A DNA stretch of 20,612 nucleotides from an uncultured Verrucomicrobiota bacterium (GCA_937871685.1 CALMOL010000020.1:1-20612), one strand, 5' to 3'; counted from the stretch's first letter, positions 1 through 7,891 are shown. Made by a program: numbers and translations. Notes: generated by a model not told the origin, from the sequence alone.

Positions 1-1399
1 GCGCGGCATCGGCGAGGGGATCAGCGGCCGGCACGATCTCCGCGGCCAGGGCATCGAGCGCCTCGGGCGCGCGGGCGAGGGCGCGGAGCACGTCGAGGCA
101 CATCACGTTGCCGGAGCCTTCCCAAATCGAGTTGACGGGGGCCTCGCGGTAGAGGCGCGGCAGCCCGGAGTCCTCGACGTAGCCGTTGCCGCCGAGCACC
201 TCCATCGCCTCCGCCGTGAATTGCGGGCCGCGCTTGCACACCCAGTATTTTGCGGCCGGCGTCAGCACGCGGCGCAGCAGCGTCTCGTGGGAGTCGTCGG
301 GATGGTCAAAGGCCCGCGCCAGGCGCAGCGCGAGCGCGGTGGCGGCCTCGGACTCCAGCGCGAGGTCGGCGAGCACCGCGCGCATCAGCGGTTGGTCAAG
401 GAGGGGCGCGCCGAAGGCCCGGCGGCACCGCGCGTGGTGCAGCGCCTCGGTCAGGGCGGCGCGCAGGATGCCGGCGGTGCCCGTCACGCAATCCAGGCGC
501 GTGTGCTGCACCATCTCGATGATGACCGGAACGCCGCGCCCGGCCTCGCCGAGCATCCAGCCGCAGGCGCCGTGCAGCTCGACCTCTGAGCTGGCGTTGG
601 AGCGGTTGCCGAGCTTGTCCTTGAGGCGCTGGAAATGGAGGGCGTTGGGCGCGCCGTCGGGCAGGAAGCGGGGAACGAAGAAGCACGAGAGGCCGCCCGC
701 GGCCTGCGCAAGCATGAGGAACGCGTCGCACATCGGCGCGGAGCAAAACCACTTGTGCCCGGTGAGCCGGTGCAGCGCGCCGGACCCGGCAGGCTCGGCG
801 CGCGTCTGGTTTGCGCGCACATCGGAGCCACCCTGCTTCTCGGTCATGCCCATGCCGAGCATCGCGCCAGACTTCCGCGCGACGGGCGCGAACGTCCGGT
901 CGTATGCCCGCGCGAGCAGGCGTGGGAGCCATTCCTCCGCCATGCCCGGCACCGTCCCGCCATGCCGGCGCAGCACGGGGATGCCGGCGAAAGTCATCGT
1001 GACGGGACACTGCGCGCCGTTCTCGACCTGCCCGGCGAGGTGGAAGGCGGCCGCGCGCGCGACGTGAGCCCCGGGGCGGGGCTCGCTCCACGGCGAGCAG
1101 TGGAGGCCGGCTCCCGCGTAGAGGCCGAGCAGCGCGTGCCACGCGGGGTGGAACTCCACCTCGTCGCGCCGCCGGCCCCAGCGGTCGTGCGTGTGAAGGA
1201 CGGGCGGATGGATGTTTGCCAGTCGGCCCAGCTCGCGGGCCTCCGCCCGGCCCCAGGCGGCGCCAAGCCGCGCGAGCCCGTCGTCCGCCCACGCCGCGCC
1301 CTCGCGCGCCACGGCCTCGCGCAGGGCGTGGTCTTCGGCGAAGAAGTTCACGTCGCCGCGCGGCGGCGGCTGGTTGGTGATCTCGTGAGTGGCACTCAT
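1..1399 (-). CDS. aidB: AidB-type acyl-CoA dehydrogenase (3' end outside window)
   Basis: The reverse strand is open from ATG at 1399 to the window edge, giving 466 codons of a flavin-dependent acyl-CoA dehydrogenase family protein. The translation follows E. coli AidB closely: GRLANIHPPVL and EFHPAWHALL near the N-terminus, PVTMTFAGIPVL, the segment MGMTEKQGGSDV, then GHKWFCSAP, GGLSCFFVPRFLPDG, KDKLGNRSNASSEVE, RLYREAPVNSIWEGSGN and CLDVLRAL. E. coli AidB has 541 residues, so roughly the last 75 are missing here. AidB belongs to the adaptive response to alkylation, binds FAD and DNA, and has weak isovaleryl-CoA dehydrogenase activity; the physiological reaction is uncertain. The E in WEGSGN, typical of the family, is kept. 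There is no clear ribosome binding site. Repeat element E1 begins 5 bp upstream of the start codon. No Ada or AlkB gene is nearby, so alkylation-induced control cannot be inferred from this window. Confidence 0.9.
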   Translation of the reverse strand, partial: MSATHEITNQPPPRGDVNFFAEDHALREAVAREGAAWADDGLARLGAAWGRAEARELGRLANIHPPVLHTHDRWGRRRDEVEFHPAWHALLGLYAGAGLHCSPWSEPRPGAHVARAAAFHLAGQVENGAQCPVTMTFAGIPVLRRHGGTVPGMAEEWLPRLLARAYDRTFAPVARKSGAMLGMGMTEKQGGSDVRANQTRAEPAGSGALHRLTGHKWFCSAPMCDAFLMLAQAAGGLSCFFVPRFLPDGAPNALHFQRLKDKLGNRSNASSEVELHGACGWMLGEAGRGVPVIIEMVQHTRLDCVTGTAGILRAALTEALHHARCRRAFGAPLLDQPLMRAVLADLALESEAATALALRLARAFDHPDDSHETLLRRVLTPAAKYWVCKRGPQFTAEAMEVLGGNGYVEDSGLPRLYREAPVNSIWEGSGNVMCLDVLRALARAPEALDALAAEIVPAADPLADAA

Positions 1400-1404
1400 G
1401 GGGA

Positions 1405-1537
1405 GGTGATAAGTGAGAAGTGAAAGGTGAGAGGTGGGGGATGCAACGCCGCGAGATTGATGGCCCCGTTCTCATTCCGCGCGGCGCGGAGGCGCATGCT
1501 TCCACTTCGCACCTCTCACTTCTCACTTCTCACGCTC
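1405..1537. repeat. Heptamer-armed inverted repeat E1
   Basis: The left arm at 1405-1439 is five 7-bp words in perfect register (GGTGATA, AGTGAGA, AGTGAAA, then GGTGAGA and GGTGGGG). The right arm at 1503-1537 is five complementary words of the type CACTTCT and CACCTCT. The 63-bp loop lies at 1440-1502. It occupies the divergent gap between the aidB-like gene and the pseudouridine synthase and runs into the reading frame of the latter. Words and part of the loop (GAGGCGC followed by GCTTCCAC) are shared with E6. Function is unknown. Confidence 0.85.
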
Positions 1538-2289
1538 AGTCCGTCCCCCTTCTCGCCGACGAGCCGGGCTGGCTCGCTGTCTCCAAGCCCGCCGGCCTGC
1601 TCGTGCATCCCACGCGGCCGGGCGGGCCGCGCACGCTGCTGGACCTGCTGCGCGAATACTTCGCCGCCGACCTTGCCATGCCGGGCGCGCGGCTTGCGCT
1701 CGCGCACCGCCTGGACCGCGAGACGAGCGGCGTGACGCTCGCCGCCAAGACCCCGGCCGCCGCGCGGCACTTCGGCTTGGAATGGATGGCTGGGCGCGTG
1801 CGCAAGGAATACCGCGCGCTGGTCTTCGGCTGGCCGGAGTGGGAGGAGCGAACGGTGGACGCCCCGCTGCGCCGCGCCGGCGAGGTGGAGCTGTCGCCCG
1901 TCTGGCTGCGGCAAACGGTCCATCCCGACGGCGCGGCGGCCGAGACGCGCTTCCGCGTGCTGCGGCGGTCCGAGCGCAGGGGCCGGCGCGTGGCGTTGGT
2001 GGCAGCTTGGCCGCGGACGGGGCGGCTGCACCAAATCCGCGTGCACGCCGCGTGCCTGGGCCACCCGCTGGTGGGCGACAAGCTTTACGGCGCGGACCCG
2101 TCGCACGCGGGCTGGTATCTGCGCTTCATCGCCGAGGGCTGGACGCCCGCGCACGCCGCGGCGCTGCTGCTTCCCCGCCACGCGCTTCACGCGCGCCGGC
2201 TGGACTTTGCCGAGCCGGGCGGCTCGCGCCGCACGGTGATCGCGCCCCCGCCAAAGGACTTACCGGAGCTGGCGGACGAGCCGGAATGA
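1420..2289 (+). CDS. RluA-family pseudouridine synthase
   Basis: This protein isomerises a uridine in RNA to pseudouridine. The catalytic motif HRLDRETSG, with the aspartate nucleophile, is visible at about residue 97, preceded by VSKPAGLLVHP and followed by GRLHQIRVHAACLGHPLVGD, the usual RluA/RluC/TruC C-terminal signature. There is no N-terminal S4 domain, so it resembles the short TruC/RluA type; the RNA target cannot be told. The start is uncertain. GTG at 1420 has a textbook GGAGGTGAT nine bases upstream, but that sequence and the first codons lie inside repeat E1. ATG at 1441 lies in the E1 loop. Conserved sequence begins only near residue 43 (PLLADEPGW), so the first 40 or so residues are encoded by the repeat. 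The gene converges on the PEP-CTERM gene. Confidence 0.88.
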   Translation: MKGERWGMQRREIDGPVLIPRGAEAHASTSHLSLLTSHAQSVPLLADEPGWLAVSKPAGLLVHPTRPGGPRTLLDLLREYFAADLAMPGARLALAHRLDRETSGVTLAAKTPAAARHFGLEWMAGRVRKEYRALVFGWPEWEERTVDAPLRRAGEVELSPVWLRQTVHPDGAAAETRFRVLRRSERRGRRVALVAAWPRTGRLHQIRVHAACLGHPLVGDKLYGADPSHAGWYLRFIAEGWTPAHAAALLLPRHALHARRLDFAEPGGSRRTVIAPPPKDLPELADEPE

Positions 2290-2377
2290 AGCCGCACTCG
2301 CAGCCATTGGAGCGCGGTGAGGAAGTTAGTGAGGATCGGGGCGGTACTTCCCGAAGCGCGCAGGCGCCAAAGAACGC

Positions 2378-2401
2378 GGCCGGGGCGTTTCCGCGCCGGC
2401 C
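2378..2401. terminator. GC hairpin between convergent genes, possible terminator
   Basis: GGCCGGGGCG and CGCGCCGGCC pair at 9 of 10 positions around a 4-base loop, in the 145-bp gap between the pseudouridine synthase and the PEP-CTERM gene. It could end transcription from both sides. There is no T-tract on either strand, so an intrinsic terminator is only a guess. The rest of the gap holds no recognisable gene. Confidence 0.3.
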
Positions 2402-2434
2402 TCCAGAGGGAAGGATGGCTGTTGCCCTGCGCCT

Positions 2435-3259
2435 TCAGGCAGCTTTCGCGGCCCGGCGGCGATAGGCCACCAGGCCAGTCGCGCCCAGGGCGAGCAGGCC
2501 CAGCGTGGTGGAAGGCTCCGGCACCGCGACCGTGGTGATGGCCCCGCCCGAGGTCTCGTAGGCGGCGCGAATCACCGTGAGCGCCCGCGGCGTCGCGCCC
2601 GTGCCGTCGGAAATCGAGAGCTGGAGGTAGCCGTTCACCAGCACGCCGCCGACGGTGAACTTGATGCCGAGGAAGCCCGTGGAGGGGCCGCTCGCGGAAA
2701 CCCACTCGCTGTTCGGGAAGCCGTTGCCGCTCACCAGGCTGGCCCGCTGGCCGAAGCCCGTGCCGTTGAGGGAGATGAAGTTGTTCGTCGTGCCCCCGAT
2801 ATTCGCGCCGGCGGCGAGGCGAGACCCGTAGTTGTAGCCGGAGGAGGAGATGCCGATGACCTGGAGCGAAGGGGTGGTCGTCGGGCGCACGATGATCACG
2901 CCGCCCGTGCCGGCGCCGATGCGCTGGCCGAGCTGGAAATCGACGGTGCCGTCGTTGTTCAGGTCGAAGTTGAACAGCGTGAACGAGGTGTCGGTCGTGT
3001 TCGAGTCAACGAACGTCTGGTTGAAGTTGACGAACACCACGGAGGCGTCCGCGGTGGTGACGGCGCCGACGAAGCCAGCGGCGAGGCCAGCGGCGCAGTA
3101 GCGACGGATCTTCGCGTCGCGGTCAGAAGAAGCAAGGTTGGAGAGCTGCACGATCGATGGGGGCTGAGGTGGTGGAAGGCTTTGCTGAAATATCGGATCG
3201 CCCCGTTCTGACATAGCCGGCGAGGCTTGCAAGAATTTTTTTCCAATTTCCCGCCGCAT
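2435..3259 (-). CDS. PEP-CTERM sorting domain protein
   Basis: This is a predicted exported surface or matrix protein of up to 274 residues. The C-terminus carries the exosortase sorting signal: VPEPST, then a hydrophobic stretch (LGLLALGATGLVAY), then the basic tail RRRAAKAA. Such proteins are cut and probably anchored or released by exosortase; no exosortase gene is in the window. An N-terminal hydrophobic segment (about residues 54-72, ending TTADAS) would serve for Sec export but begins unusually far in. ATG at 3214 (MSERGDP) would shorten the leader by 15 residues and is about as plausible. The segment FDLNNDGTVDF looks like a DxNxDG calcium-binding loop. The body, rich in G, S, T and N, matches the general look of verrucomicrobial PEP-CTERM proteins; its specific role is unknown. 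It is divergent from the gene at 3318. Confidence 0.85.
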   Translation of the reverse strand: MRREIGKKFLQASPAMSERGDPIFQQSLPPPQPPSIVQLSNLASSDRDAKIRRYCAAGLAAGFVGAVTTADASVVFVNFNQTFVDSNTTDTSFTLFNFDLNNDGTVDFQLGQRIGAGTGGVIIVRPTTTPSLQVIGISSSGYNYGSRLAAGANIGGTTNNFISLNGTGFGQRASLVSGNGFPNSEWVSASGPSTGFLGIKFTVGGVLVNGYLQLSISDGTGATPRALTVIRAAYETSGGAITTVAVPEPSTTLGLLALGATGLVAYRRRAAKAA

Positions 3260-3271
3260 TTCGCTTTTTGG

Positions 3272-3299
3272 TTGCGCCGCGCGAGGGATCGCCTAGGGC
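3272..3299 (+). promoter_or_regulatory. Putative promoter of the phosphatase-TPR-sulfotransferase gene
   Basis: TTGCGC and TAGGGC are separated by 16 bp, and the downstream box ends 18 bp before the ATG at 3318. The same spacing and a short leader recur upstream of gmd and the tRNA-Ser gene. The boxes match the sigma-70 consensus only in part. Confidence 0.3.
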
Positions 3300-3317
3300 G
3301 GCGGCCCGTTTGTCCTC

Positions 3318-6089
3318 ATGAGCTCTGCGCCTTCTCCCGTTCGCCGCGTGCTGCTGGTCGGCTGGGATGCCGCCGACTGGCGAGTCATCCATCCGCTGCT
3401 GGACGCGGGCCAGATGCCCGCCCTCGCGCGGCTGGTGGAGAACGGCGTGATGGGGAATTTGGCGACGCTCTACCCGGCCATCTCGCCGATGCTGTGGAAC
3501 TCCATCGCCACCGGCAAGACCGCGGACAAGCACGGGATCCTCGGCTTCAACGAGGCGGATCCCCAGCTCGGCATCCGGCCGGCGGCGTCCACGTCGCGCC
3601 GATGCAAGGCCCTTTGGAACATTCTGCAGCAGGCGCTCGGGTGGCGCTGCCATGTCGTCGGCTGGTGGGCCAGCCATCCGGCCGAGCCCCTCGACGGCGC
3701 GGTGGTGACGGATTATTTCCGGAGCACCCAGCGCGTGGGGCCCAGCCGCTGGCGCGTCCCGCCGCACGCGGTGCATCCGCCCGAGCTAGCCACCGACCTC
3801 GCGCCGCTGCGGATGGACATCAACGAGGTGAGCGAGGAGATGGTGCTCCCGTTCATCCCGCGCGCGGCGGAGATCGACCAGCAGGCGGACCGCGGGCTGG
3901 AAGTCTTTGCCGGGCTGCTGAGCGAGGCGGTCACCATCCAGGCGGCGGCGACCGCCGTGATGGAGGCGAGGGATTGGGAGTTCGCGGCGGTGTATTTCGA
4001 CGCGATCGACCATTTCTCCCATGCGTTCATGCCGTATCACCCGCCGCGGCAGGCGCACGTGCCCGAGGCGACCTTTGAGATGTATCGCGGCGTGGTGGAC
4101 GGCATCTACCGCCTGCAGGACATGATGCTCGCCCGGCTCATCGAGCTGGCGGGGCCGGATGCGCTGGTGGTCGTCTGCTCCGACCACGGTTTCCAGAGCG
4201 GCGACATGCGGCCGCTCTTCAGCCCGGAGGACCCGGCCGGGCCGATCCTCTGGCACCGCGACCACGGCATGCTGGTGATGAGCGGACCGAACATCCGGCG
4301 CGACGAGCGCATCCACGGGGCGACGCTGCTCGACGTGGCGCCCACGATCCTCACGGCCTGCGGGCTTCCGGTCGGGCGCGACATGGACGGCAAGGTGCTG
4401 GGCGAGGCGTTCGAGCAATTCTCGCCGCCGGCGCCCATCGACTCGTGGGACGCCGTGCCCGGACGCGCGGGGATGCTGCCGCCGGACTTCGAGTGGGAGC
4501 GCGCCCCCGACGCGGCGCGCGAGATCATGGCGCAGTTCGCGGCGCTGGGATACGTCGAGGAATCGGACCAGGACCTGGCCGAGAAAGGCGTGGCCGTGAC
4601 CGACGAGAACGACTTCAACCTCGTGCAGGTCTTCCTGTCCAAGGGGCAGCCGGACCGCGCCGTGGAGGTCATGGAGCGCCGCGTCCAGGCGCGGCCGTGG
4701 GAAAGCCGCTACCTGCACCAGTTGGCGAACGCCTACGGGAAGGCCGGGTGGCACCGCGCTGCCGAGGACATGCTCCGGCGCGCCTACCCGACCGGGCCGC
4801 AGGAAGAGGAGGCGCCGCTGGTGGCGCTCGTGCTCCTGGCCCGCGCGCGCCTGGGCCGCGGGGACCGGCCCGGCGCCACGGCGGTGCTGCAGCATGCCAT
4901 GCGGCGAATGCTGCGGCACCCGCCCATCTGGGTGGAAATCGGCGCGCTGTGGCTGGAGCTGCAGGAGCTGGCCGCGGCCGAGGCCTGCTTCCGCCACGCG
5001 GCCGAGCTGGACCCCGACAATGCGCCCGCCTGGCAGGGCCTCTCAAGCGTCGCCCTGCGCCGGCGGGACAACCTCGCCGCCATCGACGCGGGGCTGACGG
5101 CCGTGCGACTGGTGTTCCAACTGCCGATCACGCACTGCAACCTCGGCATCGCGTTTGCCCGCGAGGGCCGCGTCGCCGAGGCGGTGGTGGCGCTGCGGCG
5201 CGCCGTGGCGATGCAGCCGGGCATGCTGCTGGCGCACCGCTGGCTGGCCGCCCTGCGGTCCGAGGCGGGCGGGAACGATGGATTCCTGGCCTCGGCGCAC
5301 CAAGCGGAGGCGGTGCGGCTTTCGCGCGAGCGCGCCCTCGCGGCCGCGCCGCGCCAGCGCCGCGCCGAGGAAGCCCGCCCGCTGCCCGAGATCCCGCCGC
5401 CGGCGGAACGGCTGCGCCGCGCCCGCATCGCCCGCCCGGCCGCCTTCGAGGGGAAGGTGCCACCCTCGGGCCGCCGGTTCACGCTCGTCTCCGGGCTGCC
5501 GCGCTCGGGCACCTCGCTCATGATGCAGATGCTCGCCGCGGGCGGTTTGCCGGCGCACACCGACGCGCTGCGCACGGCCGACGAGGACAATCCCGAGGGC
5601 TATCTCGAGTGGGAGGCCGTGAAGCGCATCGCCCGCGAGCCGGAGCTGCTCGACGAGCCGGGCTTGGAACATCGCGCGATCAAGGTGATCTCCGCGCTGC
5701 TGCCGGCGCTGCCGCGGCACCACCGCTACGGCGTGATCTTCATGCGGCGGCCGGCGGAAGAGATCGTCCGCTCACAGGCGCAGATGATCGCCCGGCGCGG
5801 CGCGGCGCCCGCGGCGACGGACGCCGTGCATCTGGAAGCCCACGCCGTGGCCCTGCAGGAATTCCTGCGCGGTCATCCAAACGTGTTTGACGTGCTGGAA
5901 GTGGACTATCCCAGCCTCGTCGCGGAACCGGCCTCGTGGGTGCCGCGGATCGTCGAGTTCGTGGGCGCGGAACTTTTGCCGGACGCGGCGCAGATGGCGC
6001 GGGCGGTGCGGGCGTCACTCTACCGAAATCGCGCGGAGCCGCCGGCCGCGGAACCGTCGCCTAGCGCCGCCACCTCCGGGGGAACTTGA
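3318..6089 (+). CDS. Alkaline phosphatase superfamily - TPR - sulfotransferase fusion protein
   Basis: The 923 residues hold three parts. Residues 8-365 look like a type I phosphodiesterase/nucleotide pyrophosphatase of the alkaline phosphatase superfamily: LVGWDAADW (D17), AISPMLWNS with S56 at the expected nucleophile position, YFDAIDHFSH (D228, H232), CSDHGF (D289, H290), a DHG motif (H316) and LLDVAPTIL, all likely metal-site elements. Residues about 430-640 contain TPR-like helices such as AEACFRHAAELDPDNAPAW. Residues about 718-905 are a sulfotransferase-type domain with the 5'-phosphosulfate loop GLPRSGTSLM and DNPEGYLEWE. No signal peptide or membrane span is seen, so a cytoplasmic protein is likely. 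Substrates are unknown. The domains suggest phosphate- or sulfate-ester handling on a glycan or lipid, which is inference. ATG at 3318 is the first good start. It is followed closely by sucC, which probably has its own promoter. Confidence 0.85.
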   Translation: MSSAPSPVRRVLLVGWDAADWRVIHPLLDAGQMPALARLVENGVMGNLATLYPAISPMLWNSIATGKTADKHGILGFNEADPQLGIRPAASTSRRCKALWNILQQALGWRCHVVGWWASHPAEPLDGAVVTDYFRSTQRVGPSRWRVPPHAVHPPELATDLAPLRMDINEVSEEMVLPFIPRAAEIDQQADRGLEVFAGLLSEAVTIQAAATAVMEARDWEFAAVYFDAIDHFSHAFMPYHPPRQAHVPEATFEMYRGVVDGIYRLQDMMLARLIELAGPDALVVVCSDHGFQSGDMRPLFSPEDPAGPILWHRDHGMLVMSGPNIRRDERIHGATLLDVAPTILTACGLPVGRDMDGKVLGEAFEQFSPPAPIDSWDAVPGRAGMLPPDFEWERAPDAAREIMAQFAALGYVEESDQDLAEKGVAVTDENDFNLVQVFLSKGQPDRAVEVMERRVQARPWESRYLHQLANAYGKAGWHRAAEDMLRRAYPTGPQEEEAPLVALVLLARARLGRGDRPGATAVLQHAMRRMLRHPPIWVEIGALWLELQELAAAEACFRHAAELDPDNAPAWQGLSSVALRRRDNLAAIDAGLTAVRLVFQLPITHCNLGIAFAREGRVAEAVVALRRAVAMQPGMLLAHRWLAALRSEAGGNDGFLASAHQAEAVRLSRERALAAAPRQRRAEEARPLPEIPPPAERLRRARIARPAAFEGKVPPSGRRFTLVSGLPRSGTSLMMQMLAAGGLPAHTDALRTADEDNPEGYLEWEAVKRIAREPELLDEPGLEHRAIKVISALLPALPRHHRYGVIFMRRPAEEIVRSQAQMIARRGAAPAATDAVHLEAHAVALQEFLRGHPNVFDVLEVDYPSLVAEPASWVPRIVEFVGAELLPDAAQMARAVRASLYRNRAEPPAAEPSPSAATSGGT

Positions 6090-6091
6090 TC

Positions 6092-6121
6092 TTGACGCTC
6101 CCGAACGGGCCTTCCTAGTTG
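6092..6121 (+). promoter_or_regulatory. Putative sucC promoter
   Basis: TTGACG and TAGTTG are separated by 18 bp just after the stop of the upstream gene, and the downstream box ends 15 bp before the sucC ATG. The -35 box is good and the -10 box is weak. A separate promoter would fit the unrelated function of the gene before it. Confidence 0.35.
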
Positions 6122-6136
6122 TGCCCCCCGTCGCCC

Positions 6137-7327
6137 ATGAACGTCCACGAATACCAAGCCAAGGAACTCTTCGTCAAATTCGGCGTGCCCACCTCTCCGG
6201 GCCGCGTGGCGCGCACGGCGGAGGACGCCGAGGCGGCGGCGCGCGAGTTGAATTCTGACCAGGTGATGGTGAAAGCGCAGATCCACGCCGGCGGGCGTGG
6301 CAAGGGAACCTTCAAGAGCGGCTTCAAAGGCGGCGTGCACATGGCCAAGACACCCGCCGAGGTGCGCGACTTCGCCGCAAAAATGCTCGGCGAGACGCTC
6401 GTCACGCACCAGACCGGCCCCGACGGCAAGCAAGTCAACCAAGTGCTCGTCGCGCAGGCGGTGGACATCGCGAAGGAATACTACCTCGCCATCCTCATGG
6501 ACCGCGCCACGGGCGCGCCGATGGTGATCGCCTCGACCGAGGGCGGCGTGAACATCGAGGAAGTGGCCGAGAAGCATCCCGACAAGATCATCCGCACGCC
6601 GGTCCACCCGCTGCTCGGCCTGCAATCGCACCAGGCGCGGTCCATCGCGGCGGCGCTGGGCTTCCGCGGTGGGCCGTTCCGGCAGGCCACCGACCTGCTG
6701 CTCGCGCTCTACCGGCTCTTCGTGGGGTGCGATTGCTCCATGGTGGAGATCAACCCGCTCGTCGCCACGCCCGACGGCCGCGTGCTGGCGCTCGACGCGA
6801 AGTTCAATTTCGACGACAACGCCCTCTTCCGGCACAAGGACGTGGTGGCCATGCGCGACGAATCCGAGGAAGACCCGCGCGAGGTGGAGGCGTCCAAATA
6901 CGGGCTCAACTACATCGGCCTGGACGGGTCCATCGCCTGCCTGGTCAACGGCGCGGGCCTGGCGATGGCCACGATGGACATCATCCAATACGCCGGCGGC
7001 AAGCCGGCGAACTTTCTCGACGTGGGCGGCGGCGCGTCCAAGGAGCAGGTGAGCGCGGCCTTCAAAATCATCCTCGCCGACCCGCGCGTGGAAGGCATCC
7101 TCGTGAACATTTTCGGCGGCATCATGGACTGCAACGTGATCGCCACCGGCATCGTGGCCGCCGCGCGCGAGACCGGGCTGAAGATTCCGCTCGTCGTGCG
7201 CCTGGAGGGCAACAACGTCGAGGCCGGCAAGAAGACGCTGGCCGAGAGCGGCCTCGCGCTCACGGCCGCCGACGACCTCAAGGACGCCGCGCGCAAGGTC
7301 GTCGCCGCGGTGGGGAAGGCGGCCTGA
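6137..7327 (+). CDS. sucC: Succinyl-CoA ligase (ADP/GDP-forming), beta subunit
   Basis: The 396-residue product pairs with SucD to interconvert succinyl-CoA and succinate with formation of a nucleoside triphosphate in the TCA cycle. It opens with the typical MNVHEYQAKELF, carries the ATP-grasp segment VKAQIHAGGRGKG, continues with SMVEINPLV and ALDAKFNFDDNA, and ends in the ligase domain with GGGASKEQV and NIFGGIMDCNVIATGIV. E. coli SucC has 388 residues, so the gene is full length. The chosen ATG at 6137 matches the conserved N-terminus; a GTG 18 bp upstream is in frame but adds unconserved residues. sucD does not follow directly: repeat E2 and a VOC gene lie between. Confidence 0.97.
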   Translation: MNVHEYQAKELFVKFGVPTSPGRVARTAEDAEAAARELNSDQVMVKAQIHAGGRGKGTFKSGFKGGVHMAKTPAEVRDFAAKMLGETLVTHQTGPDGKQVNQVLVAQAVDIAKEYYLAILMDRATGAPMVIASTEGGVNIEEVAEKHPDKIIRTPVHPLLGLQSHQARSIAAALGFRGGPFRQATDLLLALYRLFVGCDCSMVEINPLVATPDGRVLALDAKFNFDDNALFRHKDVVAMRDESEEDPREVEASKYGLNYIGLDGSIACLVNGAGLAMATMDIIQYAGGKPANFLDVGGGASKEQVSAAFKIILADPRVEGILVNIFGGIMDCNVIATGIVAAARETGLKIPLVVRLEGNNVEAGKKTLAESGLALTAADDLKDAARKVVAAVGKAA

Positions 7328-7330
7328 AAA

Positions 7331-7477
7331 AAGCTTTAAGCTTCAAGCTCCAAGGAAGAGCCGAAAGGAAGAAGCTTTGAGCTCCGAAAACATGAGCCAC
7401 GCTGCGCCGCCCACTTTTCTGCCTTTCCCCCTTCTCGGGTTCTTCCCTCCTTCCTTGAAGCTTGAGGCTTGAAGCTT
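7331..7477. repeat. Heptamer-armed inverted repeat E2
   Basis: The left arm at 7331-7358 is four 7-bp words (AAGCTTT, AAGCTTC, AAGCTCC, AAGGAAG) starting 3 bp after the sucC stop. The right arm at 7450-7477 is four complementary words (CTTCCTT, GAAGCTT, GAGGCTT, GAAGCTT). The arms pair with about four mismatches in 28. The loop of about 90 bp holds a further partial copy of the words at 7372-7385 and shares sequence with the loop of E7 (GAAAGGA, CCGAAA, GCTGCGC, GCCTTT, TCGGG in the same order). The VOC start codon lies 18 bp beyond the right arm. Confidence 0.85.
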
Positions 7478-7495
7478 CTCCGCCCTTTTCCCCTT

Positions 7496-7891
7496 ATGCT
7501 CAAAGTCCAGGAAATCGCGTTCGTCGGCTATCCCGTGACCGACCTCACCAAGGCCCGTGCGTTCTACGAGGGCGTGCTCGGCTTCACGCCGGCGATGTGC
7601 CACGACCAGGGCACCGGCAAGGGATTCGTCGAATACGAGTTCGGCCCGCACACCCTTTCCCTCGCGGCGCTGGAAGGCGACCAGTGGCTGCCGTCCCCGC
7701 AGGGGCCGTCCGCCGCGCTGGAGGTGGAGGACTTCGACGCCGCCGTGGCCCACCTGCGCGAGAAAGGCGTGACCTTCAAAATGGAGCCATTCGCCTCGCC
7801 GGTGTGCCGGCTGTGCATCATTGCCGACCCGGACGGCAACCAGCTCTGCATCCACAAGCGGAACCCGCCGCCCGCTTCTTCCCCCGCCTGA
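7496..7891 (+). CDS. VOC (glyoxalase/bleomycin-resistance) family protein between sucC and sucD
   Basis: This 131-residue single-domain protein has the vicinal oxygen chelate pattern: EIAFVGYPVTDLTKARAFYEGVLGF at the start shows the beta strand, the D-x-x-x-A-x-x-F-Y helix and the G-F turn, LEVEDFDAAVAHLREKGV marks the second half, and IADPDGNQLCIHKR closes the fold. The position that is often a metal-binding histidine near the N-terminus is not histidine here, so a classical glyoxalase I or epimerase reaction cannot be assumed. The substrate is unknown. The stop is 7 bp before sucD, so the two are probably cotranscribed. ATG at 7496 is chosen because upstream in-frame starts lie in repeat E2. 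Methylmalonyl-CoA epimerase is a VOC enzyme that works on related acyl-CoA metabolism, but this short protein is not a clear match. Confidence 0.85.
   Translation: MLKVQEIAFVGYPVTDLTKARAFYEGVLGFTPAMCHDQGTGKGFVEYEFGPHTLSLAALEGDQWLPSPQGPSAALEVEDFDAAVAHLREKGVTFKMEPFASPVCRLCIIADPDGNQLCIHKRNPPPASSPA

Noticed and set aside
1402..1410. GGAGGTGAT as a decisive Shine-Dalgarno site for the pseudouridine synthase
   Set aside because: Nearly the same sequence occurs in E6 as a repeat word where no gene starts, so it may be coincidence; the start is left open.
396..1526. A 376-residue reverse-strand protein starting in E1
   Set aside because: It is out of frame with the AidB-like gene and low in complexity; the AidB frame has clear family motifs.
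2317..2538. Short forward reading frame in the gap after the pseudouridine synthase
   Set aside because: It overlaps the end of the PEP-CTERM gene and shows no domain or good start.
3786..4997. A 403-residue reverse-strand reading frame
   Set aside because: Antisense of the phosphatase-TPR-sulfotransferase gene, whose motifs are unmistakable.
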